Positions 8,211-15,013 of a stretch of 25,935 bases of DNA are shown in pieces; the first letter of the stretch is position 1, and every line of letters begins with the position of its first letter. A model generated the notes under the pieces. The model had not been told where the DNA came from. It searched no databases and saw only the letters and a list, made by a program, of their open reading frames with translations. This DNA is from JALQTD01 sp036825655 (GTDB taxonomy: Bacteria; Bacteroidota; Bacteroidia; Flavobacteriales_D; Sanyastnellaceae), in contig DAISXU010000019.1 in the NCBI GenBank assembly GCA_036825655.1, positions 1 through 25,935 on the forward strand, read 5' to 3'. The position numbers and the translations under genes are program-made.

Positions 8211-8591
8211 ATGAACGATCAAGATTGGAAAGACTTACTCGGCCCTGAGGCCTACCAAGTCATGCGTCAACAAGGAACTGAACGTCCTTTCACCTCACCC
8301 TTTGTGCAATGGACAGAAGGCGGGGTGTACCATTGCAAAGGCTGCAACAGTCCTTTGTTTTCAACGGACAATCAATTCGATGCAGGTTGCGGCTGGCCAT
8401 CGTTTGACCAACCCGTTGAGGGGGCGTCACTGACATCCATTGCAGATCGTTCACACGGCATGGTCCGAACGGAGGTGCGTTGTGGTGTGTGCGATTCGCA
8501 CTTAGGTCACGTGTTTCCAGATGGCCCCCCGACAACAGGGAATCGATTTTGCATCAATGGCATTTGCTTGACCCGGACAGAATTGGATTGA
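8211..8591 (+). CDS. msrB: Peptide-methionine (R)-S-oxide reductase
   Basis: A complete 126-residue MsrB, which reduces the R-epimer of methionine sulfoxide in proteins. Visible are GTERPFTSPF (22-31) and the two zinc-binding CxxC pairs C42/C45 and C91/C94. GCGWPSF is at 59-65, HGMVRTEVRCGVC at 82-94 and LGHVFPDGP at 98-106. The catalytic cysteine is C114 in RFCIN. The start is ATG 8211, where MsrB similarity begins, 22 bases after the restored helicase stop codon. As written, this frame is continuous with the helicase because of the indel at 7994-7998. There are no export signals, so the enzyme is probably cytoplasmic. It is likely co-transcribed with the helicase and ends 16 bases from the convergent Spy-like gene. 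Confidence 0.95.
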   Translation: MNDQDWKDLLGPEAYQVMRQQGTERPFTSPFVQWTEGGVYHCKGCNSPLFSTDNQFDAGCGWPSFDQPVEGASLTSIADRSHGMVRTEVRCGVCDSHLGHVFPDGPPTTGNRFCINGICLTRTELD

Positions 8592-8607
8592 AGTCGAGGC
8601 GCGAGTT

Positions 8608-9087
8608 TCATCGTTGAGGACGTTTGGGGCCACCCGGAGGTCCTCCTTGACGAGCACGTGATGATTCCAAGATGCTTTTTCTGAATTCACGCTCCGTGGC
8701 GGGGAATTGAAGGGTACGCTCGGCGCCGAGAATGGGGAGTAAATCCAGCAAAAGTTGGGAGTCCATGTCGACGGCTTGCTTTCTCAAGTCACCTGCCTGG
8801 GTAATTTGGGATTGAGCCTCGCGTTCGTTCAAAACAGGAGCGTTCATCAAGGCCTTCATTGCCGCCCTGTGCTGATCCATGACCTGTTCGTGAGCTTGAA
8901 GCACTGGCCAAAATGCCCTGGCCTCTTCTACCGTGAGTTCAAGGTTTTCTGTGAAGTAGGCTACACGAAGTTTCTCAAGCCTCACTTGTCGTTCCTCCGT
9001 CATGTGAGATTCCCCTCGATGGTTGGGTTGTCCCAAAGCGGTACCGATCAAAACAGAGCTGAATAGAAGGCATGCAATTGTTCTCAT
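8608..9087 (-). CDS. Spy/CpxP-like periplasmic protein, third gene of the ECF sigma cassette
   Basis: A 159-residue exported protein from the chosen start (MRTIACLLFSSVLIGTALGQ, a clear signal peptide). The mature part is almost entirely helical and charged (TEERQVRLEKLRVAYFTENL, LTVEEARAFWPVLQAHEQ). It ends in a Gly/Pro/Arg-rich tail (RQGGPPGGPKRPQR). The pattern of long amphipathic helices with L-T-x-E-E/A-x-x-FWP resembles LTxxQ-type Spy/CpxP or heavy-metal-sensor-like periplasmic proteins, which act as chaperones or stress sensors; I infer similarity from pattern only. The frame extends to 9144, but ATG 9087 overlaps the upstream stop codon as ATGA and directly precedes the signal peptide. 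It probably belongs to the same regulatory unit as the sigma factor. Confidence 0.75.
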   Translation of the reverse strand: MRTIACLLFSSVLIGTALGQPNHRGESHMTEERQVRLEKLRVAYFTENLELTVEEARAFWPVLQAHEQVMDQHRAAMKALMNAPVLNEREAQSQITQAGDLRKQAVDMDSQLLLDLLPILGAERTLQFPATEREFRKSILESSRARQGGPPGGPKRPQR

Positions 9088-9401
9088 TTTATTGAATTTT
9101 TTGGTGGGTTGGGCCAGGTATCGTTGAATTGAAGGTCGCTCCAATCGTCGATGAAAAACTCATCTTCAGACAGCCCTTGCAAGGCCCATTCCACAGGGAG
9201 CTCATGGCTGGGAGTGGATTCCAAAAGGCAGGCGTATGTCAGGCAAGGGTCGTCTTTTGCCATGAAGTAGCCAGCCGTTACAAGGAGGCATGCAGCAAGG
9301 GCAATCCAGCGATTGATGCGGGTTGGTTTTTGAATGGCAGCGAGCACATCGCTGCGCTGCGTTTCAAAAAAATCGGGTGGTGTGAGCAGAGGAGGTCTCA
9401 T
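9084..9401 (-). CDS. Small single-pass membrane protein, putative anti-sigma factor
   Basis: A 105-residue protein with a short cytoplasmic N-terminus (about 1-30), one membrane segment (WIALAACLLVTAGYFM, about 32-47) and an acidic Trp-containing extracytoplasmic C-terminus (EDEFFIDDWSDLQF). I do not recognise a named domain, and the zinc-binding HxxxCxxC motif of ZAS anti-sigma factors is absent. The topology (short cytosolic part, single pass) and the position are those of an anti-sigma factor: its ATG overlaps the sigma-factor stop codon (ATGA, 9398-9401), and its own stop overlaps the next ATG (9084-9087). That role is inferred from context only. Confidence 0.68.
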   Translation of the reverse strand: MRPPLLTPPDFFETQRSDVLAAIQKPTRINRWIALAACLLVTAGYFMAKDDPCLTYACLLESTPSHELPVEWALQGLSEDEFFIDDWSDLQFNDTWPNPPKNSIK

Positions 9402-9967
9402 GCGGTGAGTGCGAATGTGGCAATCTTGCCTTTGATTTTTACAACAGCATGGTGGTAGGAAGCCTTGAGGCTGCCTTCGGAAGTGCCAGTCATGGATGCG
9501 ATTTCCGAATACGGGAGCGCTTCAAAATAGCGGAGCGTAAACACTTGCCTTTGTCGGGGAGGTAAAGCAGCCAAAGCGGCATGCAACCAGCGCTCCGCTT
9601 CGTCACCTGAAAACAGAGCATCCGATTGCAGGTCCGCATCCGCAATGGCAAAGGCGTCGTCGAATTCCAATGGCATGGTCCGCTTTCGACGTTTCAGGGC
9701 ATCCAGGGATTTACGAGACGCAATGGTGAAGACCCATGAACTAAAGGCGCTCTGGCCTTTAAATTGATGGGCAGATTTGAACACCTGGACGAGCGTTTCC
9801 TGGGTCACGTCTTGCGCGTCCTCGTGATTCCCCATCATGCGGCGAATGAACTCGTAGATCCGCACATGCCAAACATCCAAAAAGGCCATGAATGCCTTTT
9901 CTTTCGCTTGGTGGTGGCCGTTCTGTAAAGCAGCGAGCCAAATGGGATGTGCTGGATTGCCCTTCAT
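9398..9967 (-). CDS. ECF-type RNA polymerase sigma factor
   Basis: A 189-residue sigma-70 family factor of the extracytoplasmic-function class. Region 2 runs from about residue 25 to 95, with FIRRMMGNHEDAQDVTQETL, then the FKGQSAFSSWVFTIASRKSLD core and basic KRRKR. Region 4 (about 131-183) contains ALPPRQRQVFTLRYFEALPY, SEIASMTGTSEGSLKASYHH and KIKGKI, with a helix-turn-helix for -35 recognition. There is no region 1 or 3, as expected for this class. It overlaps the downstream membrane-protein gene by ATGA. The promoter would lie in the 45 bases between it and lgt, or the gene may be read through from mtaB-lgt. It probably directs an envelope-stress regulon. Confidence 0.92.
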   Translation of the reverse strand: MKGNPAHPIWLAALQNGHHQAKEKAFMAFLDVWHVRIYEFIRRMMGNHEDAQDVTQETLVQVFKSAHQFKGQSAFSSWVFTIASRKSLDALKRRKRTMPLEFDDAFAIADADLQSDALFSGDEAERWLHAALAALPPRQRQVFTLRYFEALPYSEIASMTGTSEGSLKASYHHAVVKIKGKIATFALTA

Positions 9968-10012
9968 CTGCTACTTAGACGTGAGCATTCGGCAAGCGTT
10001 TAATCGGCCACT

Positions 10013-11206
10013 TTAAGATTTGGTTTTTCCCTTAGACCTTCCCAAAACATACCAAAGCACTGCGCCTCCAAAGAAGGTCAATGCTGCAATCATTTCCGCT
10101 TGGGTGAATGCCAATCCAAGGGCCTCCATCTTGACATTGACGCGAATCTGCTCGATGAGGAAGCGCTCAACGCCATTGAAGACGAGGTAGAGGGCAAACA
10201 TGCGTCCCGCGATCTGAATCCGCGACCGAAGTGACCAAAGCACGCCAAAAATAACCAAGGTCATCAGCGTTTCATACAAGGGCGTTGGAAACACGGCAGG
10301 AGACAGGTAGGTGCCGAATCCTTCAAAGACGGGCCAAGGATCGGAGTCGCCAATCAAGACTCCCACGCCGTTGACGTTGTTCGGGTAATGGTAGGACCAC
10401 AGCCATTCAGGCAACCAATTCAGCCACTCGGGCATCGGCGCGGGATTTGGAATTCCCCAATCGCCGTCACCGCTCACTTGGCAACCAATGCGACCGATTC
10501 CGTAAGCCAAAATTAGGGCGGGGGCACTCGCATCAGCCAAGGGTAGAAAGCGCATGCCTTTCTTCTTGGCGACCCAGGCAACGGATAGGGCCCCAATGAT
10601 CAAACCGCCATAAATCGTCAATCCACCGAGGAAACTCTCCAACGAAGGATTCGTGAAAAATGCGACGAGTTCGTCCGGGTATTCAAGGAGGTGAAAAAGC
10701 TTGGCGCCTGCGATTCCGCCAATGGCTGCGGCTGTTACAATGCTCGAGACGTGAGCAGTGGCCGGGACACTTTGGGTTACTTGCCTTGGTTCAGGAAGGG
10801 CTGCCTTGCTGGCAGTATAATAGCGCCAACCCCCTAGAGCGATGGCCAGAAATAATCCCATGGTGATGCTTCCTTCACCACTGAATAAATGGGCTTGAGG
10901 CAGTCCTCCTCCCGCAAAAAGGACATCCGCATTCCAAAGAAGGTAAAGGAATTTCCAGCCAAAAATAAAGCCCGTCAGAGCCTGCAATCCAACATCCAAA
11001 TAGGATACAGGAGCTCCTATGGTAACCACTTCAGAGCCGGCGGTGAACAACCCTTCACCTTCCTTTCTGCCGATTTCAGCGCGCATAATCCGAGCGCCTA
11101 CGATGAAAGCCAAGGCCACGAAAAATCCAAAGCTGTTGATCAACTTCAAACCGGGCAAGTCCAGCCCTAACAAATCGAGAAAGGCGAAGTAAAGGTTGGG
11201 GTACAT
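10013..11206 (-). CDS. lgt: Prolipoprotein diacylglyceryl transferase
   Basis: A 397-residue polytopic inner-membrane enzyme that transfers diacylglycerol from phosphatidylglycerol to the lipobox cysteine of prolipoproteins. Recognition rests on the Lgt signature GIGRIGCQVSGDGDWG (236-251), whose R239 aligns with the essential Arg143 of the E. coli enzyme. Further support comes from FLGGLTIYGGLIIG (192-205), FPTPLYE and GVERFLIEQIRV, which aligns with the E. coli Arg239 region. It is longer than the E. coli enzyme (291 residues), with an insertion around PNNVNGVGVLIGDSDPWPVF. The residue at the E. coli His103 position is Tyr199. Its ATG shares one base with the mtaB stop codon (TGATG), so it is co-translated with mtaB. 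Confidence 0.93.
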   Translation of the reverse strand: MYPNLYFAFLDLLGLDLPGLKLINSFGFFVALAFIVGARIMRAEIGRKEGEGLFTAGSEVVTIGAPVSYLDVGLQALTGFIFGWKFLYLLWNADVLFAGGGLPQAHLFSGEGSITMGLFLAIALGGWRYYTASKAALPEPRQVTQSVPATAHVSSIVTAAAIGGIAGAKLFHLLEYPDELVAFFTNPSLESFLGGLTIYGGLIIGALSVAWVAKKKGMRFLPLADASAPALILAYGIGRIGCQVSGDGDWGIPNPAPMPEWLNWLPEWLWSYHYPNNVNGVGVLIGDSDPWPVFEGFGTYLSPAVFPTPLYETLMTLVIFGVLWSLRSRIQIAGRMFALYLVFNGVERFLIEQIRVNVKMEALGLAFTQAEMIAALTFFGGAVLWYVLGRSKGKTKS

Positions 11207-12507
11207 CAGCGGGTAATGAGGGTGCCTCGAACCACACCTTCAGCGATGTGGTCAAGTCGTGTGGTACAAATCACGTTGGCAGGCGTGGAGGCTGCAGGTG
11301 CAGCTACGCGCACGTATTCTGGTGTGAACCCGTAGCGCCAACCGTCTTCTTCTGTTTGCTCAAATAAAACTGGCCTCTCTAGCCCAATGAAGCGCTCATA
11401 GTGGGCTCGTTGTTTTTTGAGGCTCAAGGTTCTGAGGACCTTATTGCGGTCTTGACGGGTAGGAACAGGAACCACTTCATCGATGCGCAATGCCGTTGTT
11501 TTCGGGCGTTCGCTGTAGGTGAAAACGTGCAGGTAAGAAATGTCCAAGTCCAAAAGAAAATCCCGTGTGGTGGCGAAGTATTCCTCTGTTTCACCCGGAA
11601 AACCGACGATGACATCCACTCCGATGCAAGCACTTGGCATCACGCGGCGAATGTGCGCAATGCGCTCGCGGTAAAGCTGCGACCTGTAACGGCGGCGCAT
11701 GGCTGAAAGCACCTCATCGGATCCGCTTTGCAGTGGAATGTGGAAATGCGGTTGAAAGGTCTTTGATTGGGCAACAAAGTCAATCAGTTCATCCGTCAGG
11801 AGATTGGGTTCAATGGAGCTGATGCGGAACCGCTCAATGCCATCGATGCGGTCCAATTCACGAACCAAATCGATCAACCGTTCTTCCGAACCTTTTCCAA
11901 AATCTCCAATGTTAACGCCTGTCAAGACAATTTCCTTGGCGCCAGCAGCAACTGCCGCTTGGGCCTGTTTCACCGTCGTAGCGACATCGGCACTTCTCGA
12001 ACGTCCCCGGGCCAACGGAATGGTGCAGAAAGCGCAGAAGTAGTCGCACCCATCTTGAACCTTTAAAAAGGTGCGTGTCCGATCACCGCTTGAAAAACCT
12101 GGAACGAAAGCCTTCACCTCCTTGATTTCTCCAACATGCGCCTCACCGCATTCCCTTTTTGTCAAATCGGACAAATGTCCTGTGAGATTGAATTTTTCCT
12201 CTGCTCCCAAGACCAGGTCAACCCCTTCGATTCGGGTGATCTCCTCGGGTTTTAGCTGGGCATAGCAACCAATTACCGCCACAAACGCTTCGGGGTTGCT
12301 TGACAGCGCGCGTCGCACGGCGTTTCGACATTTCGAATCGGCTTGATCGGTTACGCTGCACGTGTTGATGACCACTACATCCGGCGCATCATCAATGCCA
12401 ACGCGCGCATAGCCAGCATCATGAAGTTGACGGGCGATGGTCGAGGTCTCGCTGAAATTCAGCTTGCAACCCAGTGTGTGAAATGCGGCTTTACCGATCG
12501 GATTCAT
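11206..12507 (-). CDS. mtaB: tRNA (N6-threonylcarbamoyladenosine(37)-C2)-methylthiotransferase
   Basis: A 433-residue radical-SAM methylthiotransferase of the MtaB group, converting t6A37 to ms2t6A in tRNAs reading ANN codons. The N-terminal UPF0004 domain carries the first cluster cysteines C14 (HTLGCKLNFSE), C50 (VINTCSVTDQAD) and C81 (VIGCYAQ). The radical-SAM CxxxCxxC is at C154, C158 and C161 (CDYFCAFC). GFPGETEEYF and a short C-terminal TRAM-like region follow. The sequence HTLGCKLN fits MtaB rather than MiaB or RimO. The frame is open up to 12909, but ATG 12507 is the family start, and anything further would overlap the divergent oxidoreductase gene on the opposite strand. It is the first gene of a run with lgt. 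Confidence 0.93.
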   Translation of the reverse strand: MNPIGKAAFHTLGCKLNFSETSTIARQLHDAGYARVGIDDAPDVVVINTCSVTDQADSKCRNAVRRALSSNPEAFVAVIGCYAQLKPEEITRIEGVDLVLGAEEKFNLTGHLSDLTKRECGEAHVGEIKEVKAFVPGFSSGDRTRTFLKVQDGCDYFCAFCTIPLARGRSRSADVATTVKQAQAAVAAGAKEIVLTGVNIGDFGKGSEERLIDLVRELDRIDGIERFRISSIEPNLLTDELIDFVAQSKTFQPHFHIPLQSGSDEVLSAMRRRYRSQLYRERIAHIRRVMPSACIGVDVIVGFPGETEEYFATTRDFLLDLDISYLHVFTYSERPKTTALRIDEVVPVPTRQDRNKVLRTLSLKKQRAHYERFIGLERPVLFEQTEEDGWRYGFTPEYVRVAAPAASTPANVICTTRLDHIAEGVVRGTLITR

Positions 12508-12555
12508 CGTGGGCGAAGTTACGCTTCCCCCGTCATTTTGTGCGAACTTGGCCCC

Positions 12556-13701
12556 GTGGAAGCATTTGTGATCATTGGAAACGGTCCTGCAGGAACAGCA
12601 GTTGCGCAGGCGTTGCTCGACTCCGGTGCTCATCAGGTCACGATCATTGGCCAGGAGCATCCCTTGCCATTCAGCCGGCCGGGTTTGATGTATTACGCCA
12701 TGGGGGCCATGCGTCAGGCGGATCTGCATCTTGACGTTCCGCAGAGGGCGAAGGTGATTGAAGGCCTGGTGGTTCATTGGTCGCCTGAGGAGGGGTGGGT
12801 GGAATTGGCAGACCAAACCCGCATTCACTTCAACCACTTGATCTGGGCCATTGGCGCTCAGCCTCGACCTTTCAAAGGAATCGTAGACCCGTCTTTTCCC
12901 GTCTACCATTTGCAGACGATGGACGATGCATCTATGTTGCGGAATTTGAAGCCGAAGCGCTGGGGAGTCTTAGGGGGAGGGTTGGTCGGAGCGGAATTGA
13001 CGGAATGGGGGGCGAGCCGATGCGAGGATGTCCATTGGTGGGTGCGGGAGCCACACCTGTGGTCAGCACTCTTGAATCCTGAGGAGTCCCAAGCCTTGGT
13101 GAAGCGCATCGAGTCATTTGGGGTGAAGGTGCACGTTGGTGCCGAGGTCAAGTCCATCGGTTTCCCTGTAGAGACATCACGGGGAGCGTTTCAGGTGGAT
13201 GCCATCGGCGTTGCAATTGGTGTGGAATCAACCCCGATTCCCGGGGGCTACTCCCTCGAGGACCTGGCCGCATTCTCTAACGTCCATGCAGTGGGTGATG
13301 TGGCAGAAGTTGGGCGTCGCTCATGGGCAAAAGCTGCTCTAGCAGGCAAGTCGCTCGGTCGTCAATTGATGGGGCAGAAGCCGCTGCCGTTGCCTGGTCT
13401 TCATGAGGAGCGGACGAGGTGTTTTGACCGGTCGGTAGTTTTGGTCGAACGCAACGCCCCTGCAACGGAGAAGTCTTTTTTGGATGTTCATGGGGCACGT
13501 AGCATCCGATTGGGATTTGATGAGGAAGGTCGGTGGGTGAAGCTGGTTGCCATGGGCTGGCGCATGCGAGTGGATCGCGTTTCGGCTTTGATTTTGCAAG
13601 GGAAGATGGCGCATGAATTGCCACCAGCCGAAGCACTTTTCAATGAGCCGGAGGGGACCGCACTGCCCATGAAGCAATGGAAAAGTATTTGCTCATGCTG
13701 A
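12556..13701 (+). CDS. NAD(P)/FAD-dependent oxidoreductase (pyridine nucleotide-disulfide type)
   Basis: A 381-residue flavoprotein of the two-dinucleotide-binding-domain family. The FAD fold starts almost at residue 1 (VEAFVIIGNGPAGTAVAQAL, with GNGPAG). The NAD(P) fold has WGVLGGGLVGAELTEWG near the middle, and the second FAD motif is VHAVGDVAEV. PFSRPGLMYYAMG resembles the FAD-contacting region of nitrite reductase/rubredoxin reductase-like enzymes. No redox-active CxxC is visible. The start is GTG 12556, since upstream sequence in frame (to 12343) is antisense to mtaB and unlike the family. Its last 25 bases overlap the polyferredoxin gene, so I infer that it passes electrons between a pyridine nucleotide and that membrane Fe-S protein. 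Substrate unknown. Confidence 0.88.
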   Translation: MEAFVIIGNGPAGTAVAQALLDSGAHQVTIIGQEHPLPFSRPGLMYYAMGAMRQADLHLDVPQRAKVIEGLVVHWSPEEGWVELADQTRIHFNHLIWAIGAQPRPFKGIVDPSFPVYHLQTMDDASMLRNLKPKRWGVLGGGLVGAELTEWGASRCEDVHWWVREPHLWSALLNPEESQALVKRIESFGVKVHVGAEVKSIGFPVETSRGAFQVDAIGVAIGVESTPIPGGYSLEDLAAFSNVHAVGDVAEVGRRSWAKAALAGKSLGRQLMGQKPLPLPGLHEERTRCFDRSVVLVERNAPATEKSFLDVHGARSIRLGFDEEGRWVKLVAMGWRMRVDRVSALILQGKMAHELPPAEALFNEPEGTALPMKQWKSICSC

Positions 13702-14969
13702 GAATTGCGACCATCGCATTGGCGTTTTTCGCATTCATCTGGTGCGCAGCTGAAGACGGTGGTCTGCTGATGGAGTTGTTGTGGATTGTTTGCTGGGGTT
13801 TTGCCACGGTAGTAGCTGGACACCAGCAATGGAAAAAACTACCTGGGTTTGCGCATCGAATTCAAGTCCGCAATTGGGCGGCGATTGGGCGCTGGTCATT
13901 GGCTGCGATGCTCACGACAGGTTACGGCCTGTTGTACTGGTTTCCGAAGGCGGTTGAGCCCCTGTTGCCAGCAGTCAACGATTTGAGCATCTTTTTCAGA
14001 GATCAGCCGGGGGACCGCTGGTGGCTCTATGGCGTTGCATACACCTTGGTCGTATTGTCCTCTGGTGTGGTGGTCTTCATTCGTTACAGGCACGATGCGT
14101 ACCAGCGCCGCAGAACCCTCGTGGTGGCAGCGTCTCAATTGGTTTTTGCTTTTTTGTTGCCCGCTGTGCTCCAAGGCTGGGATGCAGAGCATGCTGCATT
14201 GCACCGCGATTGGAAGTTGTTTTGGCCGCTGGATCATGAGTTTTTCTCACCGTCGAGATTGGATGCCATGCGGTCAGGCGGAGCCATTGGGCGGATTTAC
14301 TTCTTACTGGGGGCCATGTTGTTTTTTGTGGTTGCGCCTGTAGCGACCTATTTCTGGGGTAAGCGTTGGTATTGCAGTTGGATTTGCGGTTGTGGTGGGT
14401 TGGCTGAAACGGCAGGAGACGCCTTTCGTACGTTGTCCATCAACACGCCGAGGAGTTGGAGGTGGGAACGGTGGTTGATTTATCCCATTCTGGTTTGGAT
14501 CACAGCATCCACAGTCGTCGTTCTATATGGCTACCTCGCCGGTGTGGATTCCATAGGCGGCATTCCCATTTATGCGACCTTCACGCGCCCTTATGCCTTC
14601 GCTGTAGGGGCGCTCTTCAGTGGAGTCATTGGGGTCGGTTTTTATCCCTTGCTTGGAAATCGAATTTGGTGCCGTTTTGGTTGTCCGCTCGCAGCCTACA
14701 TGGGAATTGTGCAGCGGTTTGCCTCACGGTTCAAGGTGTCTACGCAAGCCGGTGGTTGCATCTCATGCGGTGCATGCACGCTGCATTGTGAGATGGGAAT
14801 AGATGTCCGTGCCTACGCGGTCCAGGGAAAAGACGTGCACCGATCTGCTTGTGTCGGATGTGGCATCTGTGCTGAGGTTTGTCCACGGGATGTGATACGC
14901 CTCGAGTCGATTGCTGGCAAAAGGGAATGGCGCATTGAATTGGAATTCAGCACTGAAGTTCAAAATTGA
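13677..14969 (+). CDS. Membrane-bound 4Fe-4S polyferredoxin (NapH/CcoG/NosR-like)
   Basis: A 430-residue inner-membrane iron-sulfur protein. Several membrane segments (for example about 5-25, 33-45, 65-82, 112-130 and 140-158, then more between 200 and 330) are interrupted by cysteine motifs. These are CSWICGCGG at 233-241 and WCRFGC at 331-336, the positions where NapH/CcoG-type proteins carry CxxxCP. Two classic ferredoxin clusters close the protein: C361, C364, C367, C371 and C392, C395, C398, C402. Such proteins pass electrons across or along the membrane, often to or from quinol. The first motif is unusual in having C-G-C-G-G in place of C-P. It overlaps the upstream flavoprotein gene (start ATG 13677; an alternative at 13695). 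The partner enzyme and final acceptor are not evident. Confidence 0.85.
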   Translation: MEKYLLMLRIATIALAFFAFIWCAAEDGGLLMELLWIVCWGFATVVAGHQQWKKLPGFAHRIQVRNWAAIGRWSLAAMLTTGYGLLYWFPKAVEPLLPAVNDLSIFFRDQPGDRWWLYGVAYTLVVLSSGVVVFIRYRHDAYQRRRTLVVAASQLVFAFLLPAVLQGWDAEHAALHRDWKLFWPLDHEFFSPSRLDAMRSGGAIGRIYFLLGAMLFFVVAPVATYFWGKRWYCSWICGCGGLAETAGDAFRTLSINTPRSWRWERWLIYPILVWITASTVVVLYGYLAGVDSIGGIPIYATFTRPYAFAVGALFSGVIGVGFYPLLGNRIWCRFGCPLAAYMGIVQRFASRFKVSTQAGGCISCGACTLHCEMGIDVRAYAVQGKDVHRSACVGCGICAEVCPRDVIRLESIAGKREWRIELEFSTEVQN

Positions 14970-15013
14970 AGGTGCTTTCGTAACTTGGTCGCCTACCTGC
15001 AAAGAATAAATTC

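Noticed and set aside
6816..8591. A genuine helicase-MsrB fusion protein
   Set aside because: The linker in the written frame is unlike either family, whereas the shifted frame gives a normal RG-rich helicase tail and stop codon. Kept as a finding about an indel instead.
12343..12555. Upstream extension of the flavoprotein frame on the plus strand
   Set aside because: The extension is antisense to mtaB, and the flavin-binding fold starts only at 12556; GTG 12556 is the sensible start.
12508..12909. A 134-codon upstream extension of the mtaB frame on the minus strand
   Set aside because: It is unlike the MtaB family, which begins near residue 1 with HTLGCKLN, and it lies wholly antisense to the well-supported flavoprotein gene starting at 12556.
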